59,406 nucleotides of DNA from Stentor roeselii. Lineage: Eukaryota > Ciliophora > Heterotrichea > Heterotrichida > Stentoridae. Positions 19,092 to 27,937 of this stretch are shown here, piece by piece. The stretch spans positions 1-59,406 of the forward strand of contig RSEH01000280.1 in the NCBI GenBank assembly GCA_006503475.1. The letters run 5' to 3'. Each line of letters begins with the position of its first letter. Position 1 is the first letter of the stretch. The notes beneath the pieces were generated by a model. That model searched no databases and was not told the origin of the DNA. It saw only the letters and a program-made list of their open reading frames with translations. Both the position numbers and the translations under genes were made by a program.

Positions 19092-19642
19092 ATTTATTGA
19101 TGGGTTTGGGTTTAGATAATAGAGAAAGTAACTGTGAATTACAGTTTTTTGTTTTGTTTGGAGGCAGAGTAGGTGGATTCATTGGTTCTGTGTTCTTGAA
19201 TCTCATGCTTTACTGATATCAACTGTGTAAAATGTAACTTGAGGATAATAACATTTTAGGCTTCTGCTTGAAACATATTTGATGTTTAGAAATTTTTCTA
19301 CTGATCTCAGAATTTCGAATAACGGATATCATTATTTATTTCATTACATATTAGAATTGATGAAGTTGTATTCATTGATTACACTTCGAAATGAAATAGA
19401 AAAGTTTATGTATGATAATTGGAATTTTTTATAGGTTTTTTTGTTAAGAAACCATATAAGATTTATATGTGATGAGAGAATGCTCTCAATTAGTTAAATG
19501 AAATAAATTTCCTACCGATGAATAAAATAATAGAAAAACTATCTATATCAGTTTTATTTTTCATCTCAAGATATTGATTCATCTTAATCGATAAATTTTA
19601 AATAAAAAGCATAAAGTTCCTCATTCCAATAAATCTTAAAAA
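19092..19642. other. Intergenic interval between same-strand genes
   Basis: AT-rich sequence between the USP and quinone oxidoreductase genes, both on the minus strand. It must hold the USP promoter and the oxidoreductase 3' end. No ORF, RNA gene or repeat was recognised. It is unusually long for this dense block, where most gaps are under 100 bp. Confidence 0.4.
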
Positions 19643-20617
19643 CTATTGATCAACGACCATAACAATTTTCCCAGTAGTCAAGTTCTTTTCAACAATATCA
19701 TGCCCAAGCGCGACCTCCTCCAAGCCAATAACCTTAAAAACACAAGGATCAAACTTACCACGAACAAACCCATCTAAAATCCCATCATTCAAAAACTCCC
19801 TAACAACATTTCCTCTATACTCATCACTGCGACTCCTAAAACTAGTAAAAAACAAAGAAGCATGTTTCACAAAAATCTTCATAAAGTCCGCTTCCACTTT
19901 ACTTCCACTTAAAAATCCATAAACGACCCACCTTCCCTGCTGTCGAATGACCTCCACATTTTCATTCCAATAATTTTTTCCAACCGAGTCCATGATAAGA
20001 TCAACTCCTCCAAAATCCTTCACCTGTTGAGTAAAACTTCCCATTTTATAATTCCATGCCTTATCAGCTCCTAATTTCAAACAATGCTCAACTTTTTCAT
20101 CATTTCCACAAGTTGCGAAAGTTTTAAGTCCAAAGTCTTTTGCAAGTTGAATCAAAGCACTTCCGACCCCACTTGCTCCAGCATGAATTAAAACATTTTC
20201 GCCTTGTTTGCATTTTCCAATGAACTTCAAACATTTGTAAGCAGTGAGCCAGACTTCAGCAATGGCAGCAGCTTGAGTCAGGTCAAGTCCGGAGGGGACA
20301 GGAAGGACTTGGCTGGTGTGGACATTGACGTACTCGGCGTAGCCTCCACCTCTTAAGAAGCCCATGACTGGAGTGCCTTCTTTCCAGGTATCGTTTCCCT
20401 GAGCGATGACCCCGGAGCACTCGAGTCCGAGGATGTCAGTTGTGCCTTTAGGAGGGTTGTAAAGTCCTTTTCTCTGCAAGATGTCCGCTCTGTTGATGGC
20501 TGTCGCCTTTACTTTTATCAACACTTCATCTTTTCCAGGGGAAGGGATGGGGACTTGCGCGAGTTTTAAGACGTCAACAGCGCCTGGAGCGAGAACTTTT
20601 ACAGCTTTCATGAGCAT
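19643..20617 (-). CDS. NADPH-dependent quinone oxidoreductase (zinc-independent MDR family)
   Basis: This 324-residue cytosolic medium-chain reductase resembles TP53I3 (PIG3) and bacterial QOR. The GroES-like N-terminus reads AINRADILQRKGLYNPPKG and GLECSGVIAQG. The nucleotide-binding motif is LIHAGASGVGSALIQLAKD, and KAWNYK and VDLIMDSVG are family segments. The structural and catalytic zinc ligands of alcohol dehydrogenases are missing, as expected. It would reduce quinones or enones with NADPH. Its ATG (20615-20617) lies 7 bp after the stop of the chorein gene on the same strand. A second Met follows two codons later, so the exact start may differ slightly. Confidence 0.92.
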   Translation of the reverse strand: MLMKAVKVLAPGAVDVLKLAQVPIPSPGKDEVLIKVKATAINRADILQRKGLYNPPKGTTDILGLECSGVIAQGNDTWKEGTPVMGFLRGGGYAEYVNVHTSQVLPVPSGLDLTQAAAIAEVWLTAYKCLKFIGKCKQGENVLIHAGASGVGSALIQLAKDFGLKTFATCGNDEKVEHCLKLGADKAWNYKMGSFTQQVKDFGGVDLIMDSVGKNYWNENVEVIRQQGRWVVYGFLSGSKVEADFMKIFVKHASLFFTSFRSRSDEYRGNVVREFLNDGILDGFVRGKFDPCVFKVIGLEEVALGHDIVEKNLTTGKIVMVVDQ

Positions 20618-20624
20618 TAATTAC

Positions 20625-22640
20625 TTACTCATTTACAAACAAAGATTTTATCGCTGATACGAAATCAGCTCGATTTTCTAAAGAACTTTTGATGTACTTC
20701 CCGTTGTTCATCCTGATGCTTAGCTCTAGTCCGCCTTTTTCCTCAAGAGCTGCCATTTCGCAGTTGAGATTTTTATTTAACACCCTGCCTTCCTTAGTCA
20801 AAACAAACAACTGTTCCTTAGTCAAAACAAGGTTCACATCACTTTCATCGATTTTCGCCTTTTGAGAGACACAAAGAATGTCTTGTTGGTCAATATTAAG
20901 AATTCCTGCAATTCCAGTTTTTCCTGCGACTTCCAATAGTTTTTTACGTAGTTGTTCACATTCTTGTGTTTTTGCTTCAAGTCTCGCGGCAAGCTCGCCT
21001 GCGTGTTTTTGAAGATCTTGGACGTAAGAGTCTTCTGAAACCTTGACTTTGCCATGGTTTGACTTGAGAGATTCAGGAAAAACAGGAAGTTCTGACCTGT
21101 TGTCAGGGGTCTGGACTCTGAAAATAAAACTTTGAAGCTCAAAAATCGCCTGATTGATGAGACTGAGTTCGTCCATTTTCATGTCGAGAGTCGCTGGCTG
21201 GCTGAGTACTTTGAATGAAATCGGATCGTTTAAAATAAATGATGATTCAACTTTACTGAGAGAAAGTCCATCTTGTGGAACTTTTTTTCCTTTTTGTATA
21301 GTTTTAGTTGTGATTTTTTCAAGGACCAGGTCGACATTTTCATTGTTTTTTGAGTAGTTTAGAAGTCCTGCGGAAAATATCGAGCAGTTCTGCCTGTCAT
21401 AAAAAGTCATCATGCAGTTCCTGACAGACCCAGCTGATTTATTCTCATAGACCCTGGCTGTTGATCTTTCTGTACTTTCAGCTGAATGATTATTATTCTC
21501 ACTTGACGCGTTTTCCCCAGAGAACACAAATTTAAAAGTTTTAAGTTCTTGCAAGTTATGTACTCTGAGTTTAATCATAAAAGAAGGAAGACTCCAGCTG
21601 AACTTAACTTCCTTTGAATAAATCTTATCCCGAATGCGCTGGTTCAAGGCAGGCGAGCATGCAAAAGGACTAACAAGGATGCTCTTGCCCCAGCTGAACC
21701 ACCCAGTTTCCTCATGCACTTCAATAGGCTGAAATTCAGGGACTTCAAATTTTTCAACAGCAGTCCACAAGTCCCTTACCAACATCTGGTCATTCACCAG
21801 ATTACATTTCGCGTTCACATTCGACATGATCTGCACAAAGACCTCTGAAAGACTTTTCGCTTTAAAAAACTCGACCATTCCTGACTTTCCAAAAACTGTT
21901 GACTGTTCATTTGCACTGAGCCAGAAGACCTTCAATGCCAAGTTGTCCGCATTGAACAAAGTGTAAAAACTGGACTCTTTGAAGCCGAAGCAAAGAGGAC
22001 ACCCTCCGCATTTCACACTTTCAAACTTATGATTCACGATGAAATCACTGAGCGCCTCGTCTTTTTTCCCTGAAATAACGCGAAAGCTGAGACCTTCCAG
22101 TTCTACAAGCCTGTTGATTCTTAGAGAAATGCCGTTGGGCAACTGGGTGAAAGGGTTAATAAAGTCTTCTTGCCAAGATGCGTTCGTGGTGAGGACTTGC
22201 AGTTCTTTTATGAAGAGACAGCCAATGTATGAGGCTTCTTCAGACATTTTCACTCGAATTCGTAGGTCTTGGATGATGATGGTCATGTTTGACAGGATTT
22301 TGCTGAGAAGGGACTCTTCTGACTCGCTTACTGCGGGAGGACGGTTCAGGTTTATCAGGTTGTCTGTGAGACTCACGTCGATCTCGATTTGACTCAACTG
22401 GACTACCACTTTTTTCGTTGAAAGAGAAGTCCAGGGAAGTGTCAGGTCGAGACTTGAGATTTTTCCTGACTCTAGTCTTAGGTATGGAAGGTTCAGTGAT
22501 GTTGTTATTGCTGACGTGTTTAGGTTCACGTTCTGAAGACTCACGTGACCTGACCACAGAGAGAGTTTACTTATGTCGATGTTGGAGAAGTATTGTGAGA
22601 CGAATCTCAGAAGGACTCCTCGTAAGATGCCAGCTATCAT
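20625..22640 (-). CDS. Short chorein/VPS13-like lipid-transfer protein with C-terminal PH-like region
   Basis: This is a 671-residue protein. The N-terminus (GVLLRFVSQYFSNIDISKLSL, then VSLQNVNLN and LPYLRLESGKISSLDLTLPW) is a clear chorein-N module of the VPS13/ATG2/UHRF1BP1 bridge-like lipid-transfer family. Instead of thousands of residues, the protein ends after about 500 residues of beta-rich sequence, a coiled coil (LAARLEAKTQECEQLRKKL) and a C-terminal stretch resembling a PH domain (EQLFVLTKEGRVLNKNLN...RADFVSAIKSLF). It could form a short lipid groove or act as a tether at membrane contacts. No frameshift is seen, so the short size looks genuine. Confidence 0.75.
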   Translation of the reverse strand: MIAGILRGVLLRFVSQYFSNIDISKLSLWSGHVSLQNVNLNTSAITTSLNLPYLRLESGKISSLDLTLPWTSLSTKKVVVQLSQIEIDVSLTDNLINLNRPPAVSESEESLLSKILSNMTIIIQDLRIRVKMSEEASYIGCLFIKELQVLTTNASWQEDFINPFTQLPNGISLRINRLVELEGLSFRVISGKKDEALSDFIVNHKFESVKCGGCPLCFGFKESSFYTLFNADNLALKVFWLSANEQSTVFGKSGMVEFFKAKSLSEVFVQIMSNVNAKCNLVNDQMLVRDLWTAVEKFEVPEFQPIEVHEETGWFSWGKSILVSPFACSPALNQRIRDKIYSKEVKFSWSLPSFMIKLRVHNLQELKTFKFVFSGENASSENNNHSAESTERSTARVYENKSAGSVRNCMMTFYDRQNCSIFSAGLLNYSKNNENVDLVLEKITTKTIQKGKKVPQDGLSLSKVESSFILNDPISFKVLSQPATLDMKMDELSLINQAIFELQSFIFRVQTPDNRSELPVFPESLKSNHGKVKVSEDSYVQDLQKHAGELAARLEAKTQECEQLRKKLLEVAGKTGIAGILNIDQQDILCVSQKAKIDESDVNLVLTKEQLFVLTKEGRVLNKNLNCEMAALEEKGGLELSIRMNNGKYIKSSLENRADFVSAIKSLFVNE

Positions 22641-22677
22641 TATGGAATTATTGAATTATCGAATAGATGAATACCTG

Positions 22678-23226
22678 TCAGAACTTGATTCTTATTACAT
22701 CTGGTGACACGTGACGATGTCCTGATTTTATCCAGATTTTTTTTGAAGGACTTGGAGTATTTCCGAAAATCTGAGAAATTTTATATTCGACTCCTCCTCT
22801 TCCTACAACTCCTTCTATGACTTCATCTTCGCTTTCAAACTCGCTGTCAACGAAACTTTTATTTCTCTTTCTTAGATAAGGCAGGGGGTCGACTTTTGGA
22901 CCTTTCGGTTGTTTGGGTCTTTCGACTCTGACGAATTTTTTTTGTTGTTTTAAAAGATCCTGCTTTATTTTTAGCTTCAGCATCTCTGCCTGGATTTTTC
23001 CTTCAAGGACTCGCTTTTGAGCGTTGATCATCTTTCGACTTTCTCTGAACTTCCAAGCAATTTTCGCTTCCATTTCTAGTTCGTTGACTTTTTCAGCGAT
23101 TTTCATTTCTTTTATCCGTTCTTTCAGCTTTTCATCGATTTCTGACTCACGCCAGGATCTTTTGTGTTGTCGGAGGTTTTCAGCTGCTTTGAATTTTTCT
23201 AAAATTATTTCATATCTTTTTTCCAT
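22678..23226 (-). CDS. Coiled-coil hypothetical protein
   Basis: This 182-residue protein starts MEKRYEIILEKFKAAENLR. Residues 1-100 form a continuous charged helix likely to be a coiled coil (KERIKEMKIAEKVNELEMEAK). The C-terminal 80 residues are Pro/Lys-rich and then acidic (FVDSEFESEDEVIEG). No known domain is recognised; such helices are common in ciliary or basal-body proteins. It is 37 bp upstream of the chorein gene, on the same strand. Confidence 0.65.
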   Translation of the reverse strand: MEKRYEIILEKFKAAENLRQHKRSWRESEIDEKLKERIKEMKIAEKVNELEMEAKIAWKFRESRKMINAQKRVLEGKIQAEMLKLKIKQDLLKQQKKFVRVERPKQPKGPKVDPLPYLRKRNKSFVDSEFESEDEVIEGVVGRGGVEYKISQIFGNTPSPSKKIWIKSGHRHVSPDVIRIKF

Positions 23227-23626
23227 TATTAGACTTTGATGACTTGGTAAGGGTTAAAGAAAAAAGAATAATTAGAATAATTTGAAGTTAATTATTCAAT
23301 TTTTTATGAGTGTTAATGAGTTTGAATAGATAAATCTTTGGAATTTTTAAATTTTACAAATATTGAACAAACTTAAGATTATTGCCCATTATTTTTGACA
23401 CCATGCTATAAAAAATCAAGAATTCTTATCATTACTTAAATTTATGCTAAACTAGAAATTCATGCACTGACTAACAAACAAATAAAAGAAATTAACAATA
23501 TATAAATAATTCAACTTTCTATGCGGAAAAATTAATAAAGCAATGATCATTTTCCACGATATTTCAAGCATTGCTAATCAAACTCAATCCCATTCTAAAA
23601 ACATCAAAATTTATTAAATATCCCAA
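23227..23626. other. Intergenic interval, nothing recognised
   Basis: AT-rich spacer between two minus-strand genes. It contains the promoter of the coiled-coil gene at its left end and the 3' end of the acid phosphatase gene at its right. No ORF, RNA or repeat was identified. Confidence 0.4.
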
Positions 23627-24835
23627 TTAAATTACTATTGAAGATTCAAACACCAAAGAATTATCATCCAAATAGTACTTTACAGTCATCGAATACTTAT
23701 TCACAATCAATTCCGAAAAGCCATGCGCAGCCCGGCCAAACAAATGCTCAGCCATAGGCGAAACAGCCTCAGGACACATCGGGTCCAAATCAGCTCCTCC
23801 AGCTCCCTGAACAACTTGATGCAAGCCTCCCCTGGGAATAACGACACTAGAATTAACAGCATCAAATTCTGAATTCTTATCAACAGAAATCACATTTTCA
23901 CAAGAAATTGTTGATTCAGGGCAGGTAAAATTACTAAAATAACAGTGAATCCTCGAATGTTTACAAAAAATTTCAGCTTCATTTAAACATTCTTCTGTAA
24001 AGTTCTGAGGTAAATAATTCGGAAATTTTTGAGGGTCGCTGTAAAAGTACTGCATGTTGTGATTATGACCAGAAAGTACTAAATCGACTTCATGTTTTCT
24101 AAGAATCGGCAAAAGATGAACTTTAAGATTTTCAGAGTCCATCCCGGTGACAGCCACTGAAAATATCGGGTAATGAATAAGGACTATTTTCCAGATAGTC
24201 TGAGAAACTCTTTGCAGGTCTTGAAGATGACTATCAAGCCACTTATAAGTACTTGAATGGTCAGTCTGTCCGTCCATATGCTCGCAATGCTTTTTGACGA
24301 GAGGACTTGAAGAGTTCCCATGACAGATCAAGTCACAGGGAAGCACTGTGAAGTCAACCATGAAGCCTTCCATCTGCAGCGTTATGTTCCAAGCCCCGGA
24401 CGGCATATGAACGTTATCATAAAACTCACTCAACAGTTCTCCATAAGTTTTACTGTAGTAAAAATCATGATTGCCGTAGATCAGGTACCAAGGCAGGTCT
24501 TTCAAATACTCCTTCGCAAAAATATCAGTGAAAACTCTTCGAATCGTGTTAAAAAACTCTTTTGTCTCTTCTGAGTAAAAATTGTCACCTAAGGTCAGGA
24601 TCATTGATGATGAACTTTGATGTGATCGCTCATTCATCGCTGATGCCACTTTTTTCACTGGGAGGACTGAGAAAGGCCAGCTGGGCGACAGTTCTCCGAA
24701 GTCTCCGATCAGCAGCACGCTGAGAGAAGGCCCGTAAAATTCTGAGAGATATCCTTGACTTGTATATGTTGTATAAAATAGTAGTGACCCTAATAAAAGG
24801 ATGCTAAGACAGAGCACAAGTATATATCGAGCCAT
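23627..24835 (-). CDS. Purple acid phosphatase (TRAP/ACP5-like metallophosphoesterase)
   Basis: This 402-residue enzyme has an N-terminal signal anchor (ILVLCLSILLLGSLLFY), so it is lumenal or secreted. The dimetal-site motifs are in order: LIGDFGE, LTLGDNFY, YGNHDFYY, VLIHYPIF and LSGHNHNM. This set defines the purple acid phosphatase family (Fe3+ with Fe2+, Zn or Mn), which cleaves phosphomonoesters at acid pH. A Cys-rich insert after the GHNH motif (residues about 270-330) is shared with the two paralogues at 51.6-54.2 kb but is much diverged. The C-terminal GGLHQVVQGAGGADLDPMCP motif is also shared. Confidence 0.92.
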   Translation of the reverse strand: MARYILVLCLSILLLGSLLFYTTYTSQGYLSEFYGPSLSVLLIGDFGELSPSWPFSVLPVKKVASAMNERSHQSSSSMILTLGDNFYSEETKEFFNTIRRVFTDIFAKEYLKDLPWYLIYGNHDFYYSKTYGELLSEFYDNVHMPSGAWNITLQMEGFMVDFTVLPCDLICHGNSSSPLVKKHCEHMDGQTDHSSTYKWLDSHLQDLQRVSQTIWKIVLIHYPIFSVAVTGMDSENLKVHLLPILRKHEVDLVLSGHNHNMQYFYSDPQKFPNYLPQNFTEECLNEAEIFCKHSRIHCYFSNFTCPESTISCENVISVDKNSEFDAVNSSVVIPRGGLHQVVQGAGGADLDPMCPEAVSPMAEHLFGRAAHGFSELIVNKYSMTVKYYLDDNSLVFESSIVI

Positions 24836-26163
24836 TAATTATAAGATGTGGAAGTTTTCAATTTCGAATACATGAAGATGAGAGAAAGAAGGATTATTTA
24901 AACTTTTTGAGATGGTTTCTTTTTAAGGAAAATCGAAGGAACGAGGTTTTCATGTGATAGAAACTTTTATTTAGGTTATTCGTAAAAATAGCGAATTTAA
25001 TTTTACTGGTGAAATTCCATGTGATGTAGCAATGAAAGTATAGGAAGAGAAAAAGATCTGATTTCTGGTGATATACTCAATTAGTACTTTTTTATACTAA
25101 AGTTATGAATGCTTTTTCAAATAAGAATCTTGTTTAACAAAAGAATATATTCTTCAATTCGAAAAGTTTGATGATGATTTTTTATTGATTGAAATTTTGG
25201 GAAACCCGAAGATTCTCTCCGAAGCAAGTTGTTATAACCTGAAATTGTCACTAAGGCAAAAAGCTTTATCAAACTACTTCAATAACCTACTGATTAAAAT
25301 CTGGTTGAATAAAGATAATAAATTTCTTTTCTAAATGATTTATTTCCAATTAGTATAAATCTATTTCCACTAGATGGGTTGAATTGAGGATATTCAACAC
25401 TATAGCCAAACAATGCATCTTAATTTTTGCATCTGTTTATTATTTCGATAGATTTTTGTTATATTGTTACCCCGTAATATTAAGTAACTATTAAATCTAT
25501 AAGATGTGGAATTAAAGGCTTGAAGCTTTCATTGGCACTTTAAAAAAACTGACCTTAAATGAAGAATAGTTCATCATAGGAATCCTCAAGTTAATATTTG
25601 TGATTTTTTTTCTTTAAGTAATTTCAATTTTTCTAAGTCTTTCTGTATTCTCTTTCAACTTTGTTAGGAATGACTCTATTACTTCAATCTCCGTGGCTTG
25701 CATTCTGGAAGGGAGATATATAATTCAATTTGTATCTTGATTTTTTAATTATCTGAATCTAGATTTCTTTTATATTCAATAGATGACGGTTCATGAAATG
25801 GAAATAGGATTTTCTTCTTCTTGAATTCATTTCATGCAAATTGACTTGAATTGTGCCTTTAATGAGAATACTCTGGCTGATATCACCCAAATCACTTCTA
25901 ACTTGGAATTTATATATTGAGTGTTATGTGATTCTTAAAGCATCTAAGGAGGAAGAATATAATAAATGCTGGAATAATCAGGGTAATTATTTTCGAAGTT
26001 TAAAATGCATAGCTTTATAATTATACTTAGCTAAAAACAATAGATTTTCTAAAATATTTCTTAAATTTTACATCATATCGTTTCTTTAATCTATTAGATG
26101 AAATGATTGCAATTTCAAAGTCATTTATTGATTTCATCTAAAATCTCTTGTTTTATATAAAAT
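24836..26163. other. Gene-poor AT-rich interval with pseudogene traces
   Basis: There is no intact gene between the acid phosphatase (minus) and the basic-protein gene (plus). The block 24836-25600 shows nothing recognisable. Coding relics at 25610-26010 are listed separately. The last 60 bases hold the promoter of the gene at 26164, with TTTTATATAAAATATG. Confidence 0.45.
25610..26010 (-). pseudogene. Decayed coding remnant, unknown family
   Basis: The minus strand carries three coding-like pieces in different frames: FENNYPDYSSIYYILPP near 26000, then FQVRSDLGDISQSILIKGT through NRHLLNIKEI ending at a TAG, then MQATEIEVIESFLTKLKENT ending at a TAA near 25615. Order and strand agree, so they probably derive from one gene broken by indels and stops. 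No 15-nt GT-AG intron joins them. No family is recognised. Confidence 0.35.
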
Positions 26164-26697
26164 ATGAGCAGAGATAACCAAAAACACTCATCTTCGACTT
26201 CTCGGTCAAAATCTCCTTTCAAATTAGCTCTAAATGCAGTTTCCACTGAGGAGATTATACTAAATCTCCGAAAACACACGGTTCCGATTCCATTTGCCTT
26301 AAAATCATCTCACAGAGAGTGCAGAGAAGAAATCTCAAAAAAACTTCCTAGATTTATAAAAAAAGAATGCTCACCTCATTCTCAAAAGTCTTTTTCGCGA
26401 CTTATAAATTTTTCCCCATTAAGAAACGTTGGTAAAAGTGCAACCCCAGCTAGCAGCTTTAAAAAAAGAGATTATACCCCTTCTCCATTTAGAATTACTC
26501 AAGTACCTGGGAAGAATATTGACGAAAAGTCCAGGATTAAGAAACAAAACCAGTGGAAAAAAATTATCGCAACTGTAAAACTCAATTTTGATGACGCACT
26601 TCAAGTAGCAAACCATGAAAAAAGGAAGAACAAATCTAGATTTACAATAGAGAAAATTAGGAAAGTTGATGAGAATTTAAGAATAAGTATTCCTTAA
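26164..26697 (+). CDS. Hypothetical basic Ser/Lys-rich protein
   Basis: This 177-residue protein (MSRDNQKHSSSTSRSKSPF) is highly basic, with several SP and SPF motifs (RSKSPFK, LINFSPLRN, YTPSPFRIT) that could be proline-directed phosphorylation sites. The C-terminal helix KKIIATVKLNFDDALQVANHEKRKNKSR may bind nucleic acid or calmodulin. There is no signal peptide, membrane segment or known domain. It stands alone between gene-poor stretches. Confidence 0.6.
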   Translation: MSRDNQKHSSSTSRSKSPFKLALNAVSTEEIILNLRKHTVPIPFALKSSHRECREEISKKLPRFIKKECSPHSQKSFSRLINFSPLRNVGKSATPASSFKKRDYTPSPFRITQVPGKNIDEKSRIKKQNQWKKIIATVKLNFDDALQVANHEKRKNKSRFTIEKIRKVDENLRISIP

Positions 26698-26987
26698 AAT
26701 ATTAAATGAATTTACTTAGTTGTGAATAGGTTATTGCTTATTGTTTAAGAGGTTGCTAATTATTATAAAGGAAAATTTTTACCTGAATGAGTTTGTGATA
26801 ATAATATTGAAATTTTTGTAGTATAAATGGAAATCATAGTCTTCTGTCTTTTAAAAGCATGAAAACTTCATGATGGCATTCTTTTGATTAAATTAATTCT
26901 GCATTTCTATAAATTTCATTATAAAAAACTGGCCATATAACTAATAAAGTTATTCTAATTTATTAGAGTACCTTGTAATCCCTAAGA

Positions 26988-27198
26988 CTAATTTATCCTA
27001 TTTAAAAGTTTTCTAATATCTCTGCTCATTGTTTCATCTTGGCATTCTGGGTATGTTTCATAAATTTCTTGTATTTTCTTCATTATTTCATCATTAGGAA
27101 TATCAACATTATAAAGCCCAATCATTGATTTTTCGCGAATATTCCAAACCTCCACTTTTAATTGTTACACAAATCTGTATTTCAAGAACTGCCTTCAT
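26988..27198 (-). CDS. Small protein or terminal exon, probable 16-nt intron
   Basis: A minus-strand frame encodes LEVWNIREKSMIGLYNVDIP, EIMKKIQEIYETYPECQDET and RDIRKLLNRIN before TAG 26988-26990. Its composition is clearly coding. An upstream ATG (27196-27198, MKAVLEIQI) joins in frame if 16 nt (27155-27170, GTGTAACAATTAAAAG) are spliced out, giving 64 residues. The intron start GTGT is unusual. Alternatively the piece is a 3' exon of the B-box gene, whose stop lies 104 bp upstream, or a relic. No family is recognised. Confidence 0.4.
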
Positions 27199-27301
27199 GA
27201 AATAGACATTCCTACATATGATACTATCTGCATATCTTGAACTAACTTAATGAAATTTACGCCCTTTTTAAAATAAACAGTCTTGACTTATCTTTACCTT
27301 T

Positions 27302-27727
27302 CTAATAATTACAAATGCAAACTATTCTTCCATCAGCAGAAACCAAAGCATCATGAAAAATTCCATGAATTCTCCATTCAGCAAAGCTACCTTGAATGCA
27401 CGATTTCTTCTCATCTTGAGTTAAACTATTGAAATTTAAAGAATCCTGGATTTGATTACCAGTAACTTGAACAGGTTTAAGAGGAGATTTTCTTTCTTCA
27501 ACAGGTCTCTGAGCTTTAATTTTTCCAGTTTGAGGTAAACTTTTCTGTCTAACTTTTCCTTGAGTTTTAGAATTTTGAGGAATTTTCGATTCTTCTTGTT
27601 TGATCGCTGTTAAAATATGAGAAGTTTTTTTGACATGCACTTGTTTGTCTCTTAAGCAAAAGTTTTTAGCAGGGTTGCAAAGACTACAGAGAAAGAGTGC
27701 AGGTTTATTGCAAATGTTACAGTTCAT
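27302..27727 (-). CDS. Small B-box zinc-finger protein
   Basis: This 141-residue protein begins MNCNICNKPALFLCSLCN, then FCLRDKQVHVKKTSH. The spacing of Cys, Asp and His residues matches a B-box zinc finger, which binds proteins in ubiquitin or cytoskeletal complexes. The middle is Lys/Gln/Pro-rich and likely disordered. The C-terminus reads EWRIHGIFHDALVSADGRIVCI. The last codons CNY and TAG overlap a possible 15-nt intron start (GTAATTATTAGAAAG), so the true C-terminus may differ. The start follows TTTATAATG. Confidence 0.7.
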   Translation of the reverse strand: MNCNICNKPALFLCSLCNPAKNFCLRDKQVHVKKTSHILTAIKQEESKIPQNSKTQGKVRQKSLPQTGKIKAQRPVEERKSPLKPVQVTGNQIQDSLNFNSLTQDEKKSCIQGSFAEWRIHGIFHDALVSADGRIVCICNY

Positions 27728-27937
27728 TATAAATGATCGAAAATTATAACTAAATTAAACCTCGATATTATAAAGCCACTGCAAAGTTCAATTGAAAATA
27801 AAGTTTCAAAAGTTTACTCAAATAATCAGTTTATTTAATAATTACTTGAAATATTAACTTCTGAATTTTCACTGTTGATTAGATGAATGATTACCTTTTC
27901 ATATCGTACCAAAAGACATGAAAACTTTATTATAATA

